DNA from: TK10-74A sp965263065
GTDB lineage: Bacteria; Chloroflexota; Dehalococcoidia; Bin125
Assembly (NCBI GenBank): GCA_965263065.1
Contig: CBDHGH010000003.1
Coordinates: forward strand, 1,054,001 to 1,118,000
DNA: 64,000 nt
Reading direction: 5' to 3'
The stretch's first letter is position 1. Each line of letters opens with the position of its first letter. The position numbers and the translations under genes were made by a program. The notes under the pieces were generated by a model that was not told the origin of the DNA, did no database searches, and saw only the letters and a list, made by a program, of their open reading frames with translations. Shown here in pieces: positions 47,221 to 58,454 of this stretch.

Positions 47221-48312
47221 GTGAGCCACTTCAACATCGCGCTGCTGCCCGGCGACGGCATCGGACCGGAGGTCGTCGCCGAGGGCGTCAAGGTGCTCGA
47301 CGCCGTGGGCGCGCGCTTCGGGCACGAGTTCAGCTACACCGCCGACATCGTCGGCGGCGCCGCCATCGACGACTACGGCGTCGCCCTGCGCGACGAGACG
47401 CTCGAGATGTGCCAGGCGCAGGATGCGGTCTTCTTCGGCGCCGTCGGCGGCCCCAAGTGGGACGATCCCGGCGCCAGCGTCCGCCCCGAGCAGGCCATCC
47501 TGGGGCTGCGCAAGGGCCTGGGCCTGTTCGCCAATATCCGCCCCGTCAAGGTGTACGACTTTCTCGTCGACAGCACGGCGCTCAAGCCCGAGGTCGTGCG
47601 CGGCGTGGACATGATCGTCCTGCGCGAGCTGACCGGCGGCATCTACTTCGGCCAGCCGCAGAAGCAGTGGGTGGAGAACGGCGAGCGCCACGTCGTCGAT
47701 ACGCTGGCCTACTCCGAGCACGAGATCGAGCGCATCGTGCGCGTCGGCTTCGAGCTGGCGCAGGCGCGGCGCAGGAAGCTCACCTCCGTCGACAAGGCCA
47801 ACGTGATGGCCAGCTCCCGCCTCTGGCGCGCGATCGTGCTGGAGGTCGCGCCCGACTACCCCGACGTCGCGGTCGAGCACCTGCTCGTCGACGCCTGCAC
47901 GATGCACCTCATCTCCCGCCCCGGCGACTTCGACGTCATCGTCGCGGAGAACTTGTTCGGCGACATCCTCAGCGACGAGGCCTCCATGCTGGCCGGCTCG
48001 ATGGGCATGCTGCCCAGCGCCAGCCTGGGCCTGCGCAGCCGCGACGGCACCGGCCTGGGCATGTACGAGCCGATCCACGGCACGGCGCCCGATATCCAGG
48101 GCCGCGGCATCGCCAACCCCATCGCCCAGATCCTCAGCGGCGCGATGATGCTGCGCCTCTCGCTGGGCCTGGAGGCCGAGGCCGCCGCCGTCGAGGCGGC
48201 CGTCGACGCCGTGCTCGCCGCCGGCCACCGCCCGGCCGACCTCGCCGGCCCGGACGACCGCCCGAAGGACACCGCCGCCATGGGCGACCTCATCGTCGCG
48301 GCGCTGGCCTGA
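47221..48312 (+). CDS. leuB: 3-isopropylmalate dehydrogenase
   Basis: A 363-residue NAD-dependent beta-decarboxylating dehydrogenase. It has LLPGDGIGPEV, ANIRPVK, the catalytic Lys in TSVDKANVM, and DEASMLAGSMGMLPSAS. GTG 47221 with GGGAGGA upstream. It is the last gene of the leucine operon and would also act in the citramalate route from CimA. Confidence 0.96.
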   Translation: MSHFNIALLPGDGIGPEVVAEGVKVLDAVGARFGHEFSYTADIVGGAAIDDYGVALRDETLEMCQAQDAVFFGAVGGPKWDDPGASVRPEQAILGLRKGLGLFANIRPVKVYDFLVDSTALKPEVVRGVDMIVLRELTGGIYFGQPQKQWVENGERHVVDTLAYSEHEIERIVRVGFELAQARRRKLTSVDKANVMASSRLWRAIVLEVAPDYPDVAVEHLLVDACTMHLISRPGDFDVIVAENLFGDILSDEASMLAGSMGMLPSASLGLRSRDGTGLGMYEPIHGTAPDIQGRGIANPIAQILSGAMMLRLSLGLEAEAAAVEAAVDAVLAAGHRPADLAGPDDRPKDTAAMGDLIVAALA

Positions 48313-48377
48313 CGAGGGCGCTCCGCCCCGACCTCACCCCCTGGCCCCCTGTCCACCAGGACGATGGAGCGGGGGTT

Positions 48378-48396
48378 CGGGGGCGAGGTTCCCCCG
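48378..48396 (+). terminator. hairpin after leuB
   Basis: CGGGGG (48378-48383) pairs with CCCCCG (48391-48396) around a seven-base loop. No T-tract follows, so it is a weak terminator candidate. Confidence 0.35.
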
Positions 48397-48497
48397 CGCG
48401 ATCGCACGCCGGAACCCCACGAGTGACACAGGGGGGGGTTCCAACAGCGTGAGAAGCCGAAAAATTCGGTGGATAACCCATCAATTTCCTTCCTATA

Positions 48498-48533
48498 TTA
48501 CATAACCGGGGGGGGGGGGTGCACTCTTATAAT
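48498..48533 (+). promoter_or_regulatory. promoter with a 12-G tract in the spacer
   Basis: A perfect -10 TATAAT sits at 48528-48533. The region upstream is a run of twelve G (48508-48519), preceded by TTACAT (48498-48503) and ATAACC, the only -35-like sequences. With the present tract the spacer is 20-24 bases, above the optimum. Gain or loss of G residues by slippage would change the spacing. The surrounding 100 bases are AT-rich compared with the genome. The next gene starts about 65 bases after the predicted start site. Confidence 0.6.
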
Positions 48534-48606
48534 GTGCGATACTGTGCGTGCTCACGCACCGAGCGATCCCACAACGGGACAGCCGGGGACCGGAAGGGAA
48601 CATGTG

Positions 48607-51090
48607 ATGAGCCGCCGGAACTATTGGACGACCCTGCGACAGCGGAAGATCTCACGCCGCACCATGTTGGGAGCCAGCGCCAAAGCGGGCGTTGGGGCCG
48701 CCGGGCTGGCCCTGGTCGGCTGCGGCGACGACGACGGGCCTGACGCCGGCGCCGTGGCGGCCGAACGGGCCGCCGCGGCTGCGGAAGAGGCCGCCGCCGC
48801 GGCGGTCGCCGCCGGGGATGCGCGCGCCGCCGAATCCGCCGCCGCCGCCGCCGTCGCGGCCGAGGCGGCAGACGCCGCAGGCGAGGCCTCCGCCGCTGCG
48901 GCCGACGCGGCAGACGCCGCCGGCGAGGCCTCCGCCGCCGCCTCGCAGGCGGCCAGCGCCGCCGATGCCGCCGCTGCCCTGGCCGCCGAGGCGGCCGAGT
49001 CGGAGGACGCCGGCAACGCGGCCGCCGCCGCGGAAGCCGCCGCCGCAGCGGCCGCCCAGGCCGCCGACGCCGCTGGCGCTGCCGGCGACGCCGCTGCCGC
49101 GGCCGTCGCGGACGCCGCCGCCGAGGCGGCCGAGGCCGCCGCCCAGGCCGCCCGCGATGTCGCCGCGGCCGTCGAAGCCGGCACGGCCACCGCGGCGGCC
49201 GCCCAGGCCGCCATCGACAACGCCGCCGAGGCCGCTGCCGCCGCCGCGGCGGCCGCCGGGGAGGCGTCCGCCGCCGCCGGGCAGGCCGCCGCCGCCGCCG
49301 GGCAGGCCGCCGCCACCGCCCAGGAGACCGCCGAAGCCGCGGCCGAGACCGCCGCCGCGGCCGTCGCCGCCGCCGAAGAGGCCGCCGCCGCGGCCCAGGA
49401 GGCCGTCGAGCAGACGGGCAACATCGCCGCCGCCTTGACCGCGGAGGCCGAGTTCGTGGACTGGACCGTGCCCTGGCCGCTCGACGAGATCGACCTGGAC
49501 GCCACGATCACCGTCGCCGTCCCCGCTGACTCGGGGGGCCTGGATCAGCACAAGATCGGCAGCGAGGCCAACTACATGTCGCACGGCGCCGTCCTCGACG
49601 GCCTCGTGGAGATCTCGCCCCTGACGAAGGATCTGATCCCGCATCTGGCCACGCTGGAGTGGGCCGACGAGGGGGCCACGTGCATCGGCACCCCGAACCG
49701 GGCGATGTTCCACGACGGCTCCGTGGTCACCGCGCACGACTTCGCCTTCACCTACGACCGCATGGGCGGCGTCGCCGAGTATCACCAGGGCGGCGAGACG
49801 AGCGACCATCCGGCCGGCTGGCAACCCGCGCGGCCGAGCTGGGCGGCCTCCTACTGGCTCCGCAACGAGGCGGTCGACGACAACACCTGGGTGATCGAAC
49901 TGCCCGAGTTCGACGCGGGCTTCTGGGGCACCGTGGGCATCTCCGGCAACGTGGCGGTCATGTCCAAGGCGGACGTGGAGCGGCGCGGCGACCTCGCGCT
50001 GGACCAGCACCCGATCGGCACGGGGCCCTTCCGCTTCGTCAGCCACTCCGACGAGGAGGACTTCGTCTTCGAGCGCTTCGAGGACCACTTCAACCCGATC
50101 GACCACCCCATCCGCGTGCCGCACTACGCCCACCACAAGCACCTGATCGGTCTGGTGCGCCCCGAGGTGCAGTCGCGCATCGCCGGCATCGAGGCCGGCG
50201 AGATCGATGGGGCCGCGGAGTTGGGGGTCAACGCGGTCGCGCCGTTCATCGACGACCCCGACTTCACGGTCCAGTTCGTCCCGGGGCTGGGCTGGACGGT
50301 TCACAACATCTACCCCAACCTCTGGAAGGAGACGCGCGAAGACGGCACGCCCAACCCGTGGATGGACGAGCGCGTCCGCATCGCGGCGAACCTCGCCATC
50401 AACCGGGCGGCCATCGCCGAAGGGCTGCTGCTCGGCGTGGAGCCCATCGAGCCCATGTGGAGTTACCGCGGCGTCATCGGGTATCCCAGCGAGGAGGACG
50501 CGCGGGCGGCGGACTGGGGCTACGACCCCGAGCGGGCGCGGGCGCTGCTGGCGGAGGCCGGCTACCCGGACGGCATCGACGAGACGCTGTACTACACGCC
50601 CGACTGGGGCGGCGACCTCCAGGAAGACTTGGTGCTGACCACGGCGCAGATGCTGACCGAGGCCGGCATCCGGATCACCCCGGTCTCGCTCCCCGCGACC
50701 GAGTACTTCACCGACGCCTACTCCCGCGGCGGTCCGTCGGGCACCGCGCCCGTGGGGCTCTACTGGTTCTGGGCGAACTGGTTGGCGGACCCGAGCGTGA
50801 TGTGGACCTGCTGCGCCAACTTCGAGGGCTTCTACACCATGGCGATCCACGGCGACCCGGTCCTCGACGAGATCTACGCGCAGGTCAAGGCCGAGCGCGA
50901 TCCCGAGCGGCGCAACGAGCTCACCTCGGAGTTGTTCCTCCGCCACAAGCGGGGCGCCTGGTTCATCAACGTGATCGAGCCGCTGGACGGCGTGCTCACC
51001 CGCGGGGACGTCAACTGGCCGGTGGGTGGACCCTTCGGCTCGCTCGGCTTCTTCAGCACGTACTCCATCCAGAAGCGCAAGGCCACCTAG
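48607..51090 (+). CDS. Tat-exported lipoprotein, peptide-type ABC substrate-binding protein with Ala-rich stalk
   Basis: An 827-residue protein. The N-terminus has a twin-Arg signal (SRRTMLGAS) and a lipobox ending LVGC (Cys39). Residues about 48-280 are an extreme Ala-rich, mildly acidic helix with recurrent AAGEASAAA-type units and no Pro. The rest is a family 5 extracellular solute-binding domain (dipeptide/oligopeptide/nickel class), e.g. MFHDGSVVTAHDFAFTYDR. The stalk may hold the binding domain away from the membrane (inference). ATG 48607 or GTG 48604, with GGAAGGG upstream. No permease or ATPase gene is nearby. Confidence 0.88.
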   Translation: MSRRNYWTTLRQRKISRRTMLGASAKAGVGAAGLALVGCGDDDGPDAGAVAAERAAAAAEEAAAAAVAAGDARAAESAAAAAVAAEAADAAGEASAAAADAADAAGEASAAASQAASAADAAAALAAEAAESEDAGNAAAAAEAAAAAAAQAADAAGAAGDAAAAAVADAAAEAAEAAAQAARDVAAAVEAGTATAAAAQAAIDNAAEAAAAAAAAAGEASAAAGQAAAAAGQAAATAQETAEAAAETAAAAVAAAEEAAAAAQEAVEQTGNIAAALTAEAEFVDWTVPWPLDEIDLDATITVAVPADSGGLDQHKIGSEANYMSHGAVLDGLVEISPLTKDLIPHLATLEWADEGATCIGTPNRAMFHDGSVVTAHDFAFTYDRMGGVAEYHQGGETSDHPAGWQPARPSWAASYWLRNEAVDDNTWVIELPEFDAGFWGTVGISGNVAVMSKADVERRGDLALDQHPIGTGPFRFVSHSDEEDFVFERFEDHFNPIDHPIRVPHYAHHKHLIGLVRPEVQSRIAGIEAGEIDGAAELGVNAVAPFIDDPDFTVQFVPGLGWTVHNIYPNLWKETREDGTPNPWMDERVRIAANLAINRAAIAEGLLLGVEPIEPMWSYRGVIGYPSEEDARAADWGYDPERARALLAEAGYPDGIDETLYYTPDWGGDLQEDLVLTTAQMLTEAGIRITPVSLPATEYFTDAYSRGGPSGTAPVGLYWFWANWLADPSVMWTCCANFEGFYTMAIHGDPVLDEIYAQVKAERDPERRNELTSELFLRHKRGAWFINVIEPLDGVLTRGDVNWPVGGPFGSLGFFSTYSIQKRKAT

Positions 51091-51115
51091 GGCCCGGCCT
51101 CCCGCTGGATCGATC

Positions 51116-51157
51116 GGCCCCCGGCGGCCGCCATGCCCATGGCGGTCGCCGGGGGCC
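51116..51157 (+). terminator. long terminator-like hairpin after the solute-binding protein gene
   Basis: A 19-base-pair stem (51116-51134 with 51139-51157, one G-U) closes a GCCC loop and is followed by GCTTCGTCT. It starts 26 bases after the stop codon. Confidence 0.7.
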
Positions 51158-51298
51158 GCTTCGTCTGGCGCGCAGTCGCCGACGGCCTGCAGCCGGCCGC
51201 CCTCGGTGAGGCGCGCGCGCTTCCTTACCCCTGCCACGTTGCCGCCACGCCCGGCGCTCAGTACGGTGAGCGTGGACCAGGAAGCGAGGCGACGCCCC

Positions 51299-51370
51299 AT
51301 GTCCGCGACGCCACCCCCGACGGGAGCCCCAGCCGCCGCGATCGTCGCGGCGGTGACGATTGCGTCCTGA
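51299..51370 (+). CDS. possible leader peptide upstream of cimA
   Basis: A 23-residue open frame beginning at ATG 51299, with GAGG about ten bases upstream. It ends with a run containing two Ile, two Val and two Ala-Ala pairs (AAIVAAVTIAS). Its Ile-Val codons sit inside a perfect hairpin, CCGCCGCGA (51333-51341) with TCGCGGCGG (51345-51353). It may be an isoleucine-sensing leader, but no intrinsic terminator precedes cimA; a weaker hairpin (GCGCCGC/GCGGCGC) lies nearby at about 51447-51465. Confidence 0.35.
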   Translation: MSATPPPTGAPAAAIVAAVTIAS

Positions 51371-51483
51371 GCGGCGCTCGCCCCCCGCGACCCCCGCACG
51401 GGTTCGCTCCCTCGCGTCCGCCCCCACCCCCGATCCCCCCGGCCCGCGCCGCTGACGGCGGCGCACGGCGCTTGGAGCGCGAC

Positions 51484-53129
<1,646 letters not shown>

Positions 53130-53133
<4 letters not shown>

Positions 53134-54413
53134 CCGCGCGCCGGCGGCGCGCCCGCCCGTGCGACGAAGTAGTTGTGGAACGCGTCGCTCTGCGACCGCA
53201 CGACCTCGACCTCCAGCCCCGCCGCGACCAGCACCTCGCGCGTCGCTTCCTGGCCCCACAGCGCCCCCAGGCCCTTGCCCCCGCAGGCCACCGAGTGGGG
53301 CACGCAGTGCATCAGCGAGAGGTCGTACATCACCTCGACCAACGGCTGGCCCAGGTTGCGCTCCAGACGGCTGGAGGCCGCGATCTCTGTCGCGACGAAG
53401 AAGCCGCCGGGCGCGATGATGCGCGCCACCGCCTCGACGATCTCCCTGGGATTGGGCGTGTCGTGCAACATCCCGAAGGCCAGCATCAGATCGTGTGACT
53501 CGGGCAACTGCGTCACGTCCGCCTCCACGAAGGCGCAATTGCCGACGCCCGCCCGCTCTGCGTCGGCGGCCGACAGCCGCACGGCCGTGGGGTTGAGGTC
53601 GTAGCCCGTGAAGCGGCTGCGCGGGTAGCGGCGCGCCAGCTCGATGAGCAGCCGTCCCCGTCCCGAGCCCGCCTCGCCCACGCTGATGCCGCCCTCGAGC
53701 GCGGGGGCGAGTTCCGGCGCGGCGCGGAAGGCGGGCGCCAGGCCGTGCGCGGGCCGCGGCAGGATGTGGATCAAGCTCTCCCACTCGTTGGCCATGCCCG
53801 CCTCGAGCCGCACGCCGTCGCCGGCCCGGATGTGCGCGATCAGGCGGTCGTCGGCGGGGTCGCGCGGCGTCGTGCTGTCGAGCAGGTCGAGGAACGAGTC
53901 GGGCCGCTCCGGCGTGAGCAGCGCGCGCTGCGGCGGCGCCAGCCGGAACTGTCGCGTGGCGGCGCGGTAGGTCACGATGCGGTGCGCGGCCAGCGCCTGC
54001 AGGATGGCGCGCACGTAGCGCCCGTCGATGCCCGTCTGCGTCGCGATGCGATGCACGCTGGCGGGCGGCAGTTCGCGCAGCGCCTCGACGACGCCGGTCG
54101 CCGTCGCGACGCGCAGCACGCGCTGCAGCAGCGAGCCCCGCATCGCGTCGAGCAGGTACTTCGCGAAGTCGACCTCGCCCGGCTGCGAGGGCGACTGCGC
54201 GGACGGCTGCGCGGGGGCGTCGGCGGGCGGGCCCCACAGCGCCTCGCGCACCGACGCGCGCGAGGACACGCCGAGCCGGCTGAGGATCTCCGCGACATGG
54301 TACTTGACCCCGTCCTTGGAGATGCCGAGCTGCTCGGCGACCTCGCGGTTGGTCAGTCCCGCGGCGACCAGGCCGGCGACTTCGCGCTGACGATCGGTGA
54401 GTGCGTCGGCCAT
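53130..54413 (-). CDS. LuxR-type HTH fused to a SAM-dependent methyltransferase
   Basis: A 427-residue fusion. Residues 1-56 form a LuxR/GerE HTH (LTDRQREVAGLVAAGLTNREVAEQLGIS) at the N-terminus, where it is usually C-terminal. A linker rich in Pro, Ala and Ser follows, then a winged-helix dimerisation segment and a class I methyltransferase with motif I VGEAGSGRGRLLIELA and GYDLNP, of the O-methyltransferase-like group. It could be a DNA-bound, metabolite-modifying regulator. The target is unknown. ATG 54413 is the only good start. Confidence 0.75.
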
Positions 54414-54480
54414 GTCGCCAGCTTATGGCCCCGGGGGGCGATCCGCGCCGGCGGGCCGGGCGCGGTCGGGCGGGCCGCGA

Positions 54481-54486
54481 TAGAAT
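54481..54486 (+). promoter_or_regulatory. -10-like element before the zinc-ribbon gene
   Basis: TAGAAT lies 81 bases before the GTG start of the zinc-ribbon gene. No matching -35 was found in the GC-rich sequence upstream. Confidence 0.35.
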
Positions 54487-54566
54487 GAGAACGGCCCGAG
54501 CGTGACGGGAGCGCTGGGGAACCCGAGGCGGCGTTCGCGCGTCGTGCGGGATGAAGGGGGTGACGG

Positions 54567-54779
54567 GTGGAGGACGGGCTGTTCGCGTTCCCGCCGTGCC
54601 AGCGCTGCGACACGGGGCACCTCGTGCCGTTGTCGGACTTTGGCAGCCAGGGAGCGGCGATTCACTACAAGGCGTGGGTCTGCACGAATGGGCACTGCGG
54701 CTACAACATCAAGATTCGGAACGGCGATGTCTACATCGACGAGCCCATCCTGGAGGGCGAGTCCGGCCGCCGGCGCTAG
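54567..54779 (+). CDS. small zinc-ribbon protein
   Basis: A 70-residue protein with four Cys in two pairs (Cys11-x2-Cys14 and Cys39-x4-Cys44), a likely structural zinc site. The rest is beta-rich. GTG 54567 follows AAGGGGGTGACGG. Its C-terminal end overlaps the proposed start of the LysM gene. The role is unknown; such ribbons often bind nucleic acid or protein partners. Confidence 0.65.
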   Translation: MEDGLFAFPPCQRCDTGHLVPLSDFGSQGAAIHYKAWVCTNGHCGYNIKIRNGDVYIDEPILEGESGRRR

Positions 54780-55347
54780 CGACTCGGGCGCACAGCCCCT
54801 GCCGCCGCCCGGGGCGGATGGCCCCCCACCCGACGAGACCGTCTGGTCTGGTCCGGTGCTCGGCTTCCTGCTCACCCTGGTGGTGGCGGTCCCCATCATC
54901 TTCGCGGTGCTGATGCTGACGACGTTCAGCGTGTTGCGAGACACGGGCGGCGGCGCCCAGGACGCCGTCGTCGCCGAGGGCGCCGCAGCGACGCAGGCCG
55001 CCGACGACGCCGACGTCGCGCCGGTGGCCGAGACGGTCGCTATCGCGCCCGACGCGGCGACGGACGCCGCCGCGGCCGCCGTCGCCGCCGCCTTGGCCGA
55101 GGCCGAGGTGCCGGCGCAGCCGCTCGACCAGATTTACGTCGTCGTGCCGGGCGACGTGCTGAGCAAGATCGCCCAGCGCTTCGCAGTCACCACCGCCGCG
55201 CTGGCCGCCTACAACGAGCTGAGCAACCCCAACGCGCTGCGCATCGGCCAGGAGTTACGCATCCCGCCGCCCGGCTACCAGCCGCCGGACCCGGAGGCCG
55301 ACGCACAGACGGACTTCGCCAGCGGACCGCTGTCGCCACAGGGCTAG
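54727..55347 (+). CDS. membrane-anchored LysM-domain protein
   Basis: A protein of about 206 residues with a Pro-rich N-terminus, one membrane helix (VLGFLLTLVVAVPIIFAVLML), an Ala/Asp-rich linker and a LysM domain (YVVVPGDVLSKIAQRFAVTTAALAAYN...) that binds peptidoglycan. The start is uncertain; ATG 54727 overlaps the zinc-ribbon gene by 53 bases in another frame. The linker's repeated A-A-D resembles the stalk of the solute-binding protein. Confidence 0.7.
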   Translation: MSTSTSPSWRASPAAGASDSGAQPLPPPGADGPPPDETVWSGPVLGFLLTLVVAVPIIFAVLMLTTFSVLRDTGGGAQDAVVAEGAAATQAADDADVAPVAETVAIAPDAATDAAAAAVAAALAEAEVPAQPLDQIYVVVPGDVLSKIAQRFAVTTAALAAYNELSNPNALRIGQELRIPPPGYQPPDPEADAQTDFASGPLSPQG

Positions 55348-55383
55348 CGACTCAGCGCCGTGCCGCGTCTGCGCCCCGCGCGA

Positions 55384-55413
55384 TTGTTCGAGCGCGACAC
55401 GCTCGCCTACGCT
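55384..55413 (+). promoter_or_regulatory. promoter of tRNA-Pro
   Basis: TTGTTC (55384-55389) and TACGCT (55408-55413) are spaced by 18 bases and end 10 bases before the tRNA. Confidence 0.5.
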
Positions 55414-55423
55414 GGGTCGGCGT

Positions 55424-55501
<78 letters not shown>

Positions 55502-55528
55502 CCCCGACTCTCCCCGCTGCCGCGGTCC

Positions 55529-57163
55529 TCAGCCGCGGGACGCCGCTCCGGCGCGCCAGTCCAGCAGCGGCCGGCACTCGCCCTCCTCGATCTGCACGGC
55601 CCGGGTCGCCACCCGGCGCAGGATCTCGCGGTCGTGCGACGCGCAGATGATCGTCCCGTCGTAGTCGGCCAGCGCCTTGATCAGCCGGGCGCGGGTCGCC
55701 CCGTCGAGGTGGTTGGTGGGCTCGTCCAGCAGCAGCACGTTGGACGGCCGAATCAGGAACTTCGCCAGCGCGACGCGCGACCGCTCCCCACCCGAGAGCA
55801 CGGAGATGCGTTTGAACACATCCTCGCCGCGAAACAGGAAGCGACCGAGGACGCTGCGCAGGTCGCCGTCGGTGTGGTCGCCGGCGATCGACGCGACCTC
55901 CTCCAGCACCGTGCGGCTGGGGTCCAGCGCTTCGTCCTGGTGCTGGTCGTAGTAGCCGAACTCGGCCCGCTCCGCCCACGCGATGCTGCCCTCGGTCGGG
56001 GCGATCTGGCCCGCCAGAGCCCGCAGCAGCGTGCTCTTGCCGCCGCCGTTCGGCCCTACCAGGGCGACCTTCTCGCCCCGCTCGATCTCCAGGTTCGCGC
56101 CCACCAGCACGATGTGGTCGTCGTAGGCGTGGCTCAGATCCTGCACCGTCAAGACGGCGCGCTCGGGCCGGCCCGCCGTCTGGATGCGGAAATGCACGGC
56201 CCGCTCGGCGTTGGGCGCGCTCACCCGATCGATCTTGTCGAGCGCCTTGATCCGGCTCTGCACCTGCTTGGCCTTGGTGGCGGTGCTGCGGAAGCGATCG
56301 ATGAACCGCGTCTGGCGGGCGATCTCGCGCTGCTGGCGGTCGGCGGTCGACCGCTGCTGCGCCAGCAGGGCGGCCCGCTGGCGACGGTAGTCGCTGTGGT
56401 TGCCGGGGTACGAGCGCGCCTCGCCGTCGCGCAGGTCGATGATCCGCTGCACCGTCGCATCCAGGAAGTCGGTCTCGTGCGAGACGATCAGCACCGTGCC
56501 CTTGTAGGCCTGCAGATGCCCGATCAGCCACGCCCGCGCGGCAGTGTCGAGGTGGTTGGTGGGCTCGTCCAGCAGCAGATGATCGGGACGCCGGACGAGC
56601 ACCTGCGCCAGCGCGACGCGCATCCGCCAGCCACCGGAGAACGCCCCGCAGGCCTTGCCGCTGTCGCCGGCTGTGAAGCCGAGCCCGCGCAGCACCTGCC
56701 CGATGCGCTTGTCGATACGATAACCGTCCAGGTGGTCGAACTCGTCGAACAGTTGCGCCTGCCGGGTGACCAGCGCGTCGAGGTCGTCCCCGGCGTTCTC
56801 GAACGCGGCGGCGACCTCGTGCAGCTGCTCCTCGACGGCGCGCGCCTCCGGGAACGCCTTCCACATCTCCTCGACCAGCGGCAGCCGGCTGCTCAGCTCG
56901 GCGTCCTGCTCCAGGAAGCCCAGGCTCCCGCCGCGGCGCCCCGCGACGCCCGCGTCGGGCGGCAGCAGCCCGGCCATGATGCGCAGCAGCGTCGACTTGC
57001 CGGCCCCGTTCGGCCCGATCAGCGCGACACGCTCGCCGTCGCCGATGTTGAAGCCGACCTCGTCCAGGACGGGGACGCCCTTGAAGCGCTGGGACACGGT
57101 ATCGACGTAGAGCACGGATGATGGGCCGGAGCGGGATCGGGAAGAGGGAGTTGCTGCGCTCAC
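55529..57163 (-). CDS. ABC-F family ATP-binding protein
   Basis: A soluble protein with two ABC ATPase domains in tandem and no membrane part. Both have Walker A (IGPNGAGKST and VGPNGGGKST), ABC signatures (FSGGW, LSGGE) and Walker B (LLLDEPTNHLD, twice). The linker between them carries the helical arm typical of ABC-F proteins, which act on ribosomes. The start is uncertain: GTG 57163 is used; ATG 57232 (adding residues that overlap the divergent CoA-transferase start) or GTG 57115 are alternatives. The C-terminal tail is short. Confidence 0.88.
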   Translation of the reverse strand: MSAATPSSRSRSGPSSVLYVDTVSQRFKGVPVLDEVGFNIGDGERVALIGPNGAGKSTLLRIMAGLLPPDAGVAGRRGGSLGFLEQDAELSSRLPLVEEMWKAFPEARAVEEQLHEVAAAFENAGDDLDALVTRQAQLFDEFDHLDGYRIDKRIGQVLRGLGFTAGDSGKACGAFSGGWRMRVALAQVLVRRPDHLLLDEPTNHLDTAARAWLIGHLQAYKGTVLIVSHETDFLDATVQRIIDLRDGEARSYPGNHSDYRRQRAALLAQQRSTADRQQREIARQTRFIDRFRSTATKAKQVQSRIKALDKIDRVSAPNAERAVHFRIQTAGRPERAVLTVQDLSHAYDDHIVLVGANLEIERGEKVALVGPNGGGKSTLLRALAGQIAPTEGSIAWAERAEFGYYDQHQDEALDPSRTVLEEVASIAGDHTDGDLRSVLGRFLFRGEDVFKRISVLSGGERSRVALAKFLIRPSNVLLLDEPTNHLDGATRARLIKALADYDGTIICASHDREILRRVATRAVQIEEGECRPLLDWRAGAASRG

Positions 57164-57230
57164 GGTACCGGCTGCGCGCCTTGCGGGGGGTGTCGAGCCA
57201 GACGTACGCGCGGCTCTAGACTGTGTTGTC

Positions 57231-58454
57231 ATGACCGACGCGCCCACCGGCGACCAGCCCCCGCCCGACCTCCCCGGCGCTCTGACGGGACTGCGCGTCC
57301 TGGATCTGACCGACGAGCGCGCGATCTATGGCGCGAAGCTCATCGCCGACATGGGCGCCGATGTCGTGCGCCCGGAGCCGCCGTCGGGCGACCCGCTGCG
57401 GGAACGCGGTCCCTTCGCCGGCGGTCGGCCGGGGCCGGGGCGATCGCTGTGGTACGCCTACTTCGCCTCCAGCCGCCGTTCGCTCACGCTCGACCTGGAC
57501 TCGGCGGCCGGGCGCACGCGGCTGCACGAGCTCGCCCGCGCGGCGGACGTCGTCCTGGACAACGGCGCCCTGGCCCTCGCCGGCATCGACGCGGAGGATC
57601 TGCTCGCCACGCGGCCGGGGATCGTCGTCGTGCGGTCCACGTCGTTCGGCCGCGACGGCCCCTGGCGCGACTACCTCGCGCCCGATCTGGTCGCCTCGGC
57701 GCTGGGCGGCATCTGCGCCACGACCGGCGACGTCGACACGCCGCCGCTCAAACTGTTCGGCGAGCTGGCGTTCATGATCTCCGGGACCTACGTGGCGATC
57801 GGCGCGCTGGCGGCGCTGCGCCACGCGCGCGAGACCGGCCAGGGCCAGATCGTCGACGCCGCCGTGCACGAGGCGATCCCGTCGGCCCTGGAACACGTGC
57901 TGATGTACGCGTGGTATTGCGACCTGGTGGAGTGGGCCGAGACGCCGGTCCTGCCGCGGCAGGGGGCGCTGCACTGGACGACCGTGTACCAGGTCCTGCA
58001 GGCGCAGGGCGGCGGCATCATGGTCACGCCCACGCCCGACCCGGAGGCGCAACTGGCCTGGCTCGTGGAGGAAGGCTTCATCGAGGATCTGCTCGATCCG
58101 AAGTGGCAGGATCCCGACCTGTGGGTGGAGTACGTGCGGCGCCTCATGGACGTGATGCGGGCCTGGGTGCCCACGAAGGAGGTGGGCGCCCTGTTCGAGG
58201 AGGCGCAGGCGCGCCACGCACCCTACGGCCGCGTGCTGCCGCCCGAGATGCTGCTCGACAACCCGCAGCTGGCGGCGCGCGGCTGGTGGCAGCCGCGCAC
58301 GATCGCCGGCGGCGCCGTGCGCGGCCCCGGCGGGCCGTACCGCTTCGGTCGGACGCCGTGGCGCGCCGCCGACGAGACGCCCGCCCTGCCCGAAGCCGGC
58401 CCGCCCGCCACGCCCGAGGCGCTGCTCTCGGCGGTCGGCTGGGACGACCGATGA
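57231..58454 (+). CDS. family III (CaiB/BaiF) CoA-transferase, first of a pair
   Basis: A 407-residue protein of the formyl-CoA transferase family. The catalytic Asp of the family (Asp169 in Oxalobacter formyl-CoA transferase) corresponds to Asp152 in LAPDLVASALGG. It has the usual interlocked-dimer sequence pattern. A -10-like TAGACT lies ten bases before the ATG. The stop overlaps the second gene's start (ATGA). The pair may form a heteromer. Confidence 0.85.
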   Translation: MTDAPTGDQPPPDLPGALTGLRVLDLTDERAIYGAKLIADMGADVVRPEPPSGDPLRERGPFAGGRPGPGRSLWYAYFASSRRSLTLDLDSAAGRTRLHELARAADVVLDNGALALAGIDAEDLLATRPGIVVVRSTSFGRDGPWRDYLAPDLVASALGGICATTGDVDTPPLKLFGELAFMISGTYVAIGALAALRHARETGQGQIVDAAVHEAIPSALEHVLMYAWYCDLVEWAETPVLPRQGALHWTTVYQVLQAQGGGIMVTPTPDPEAQLAWLVEEGFIEDLLDPKWQDPDLWVEYVRRLMDVMRAWVPTKEVGALFEEAQARHAPYGRVLPPEMLLDNPQLAARGWWQPRTIAGGAVRGPGGPYRFGRTPWRAADETPALPEAGPPATPEALLSAVGWDDR

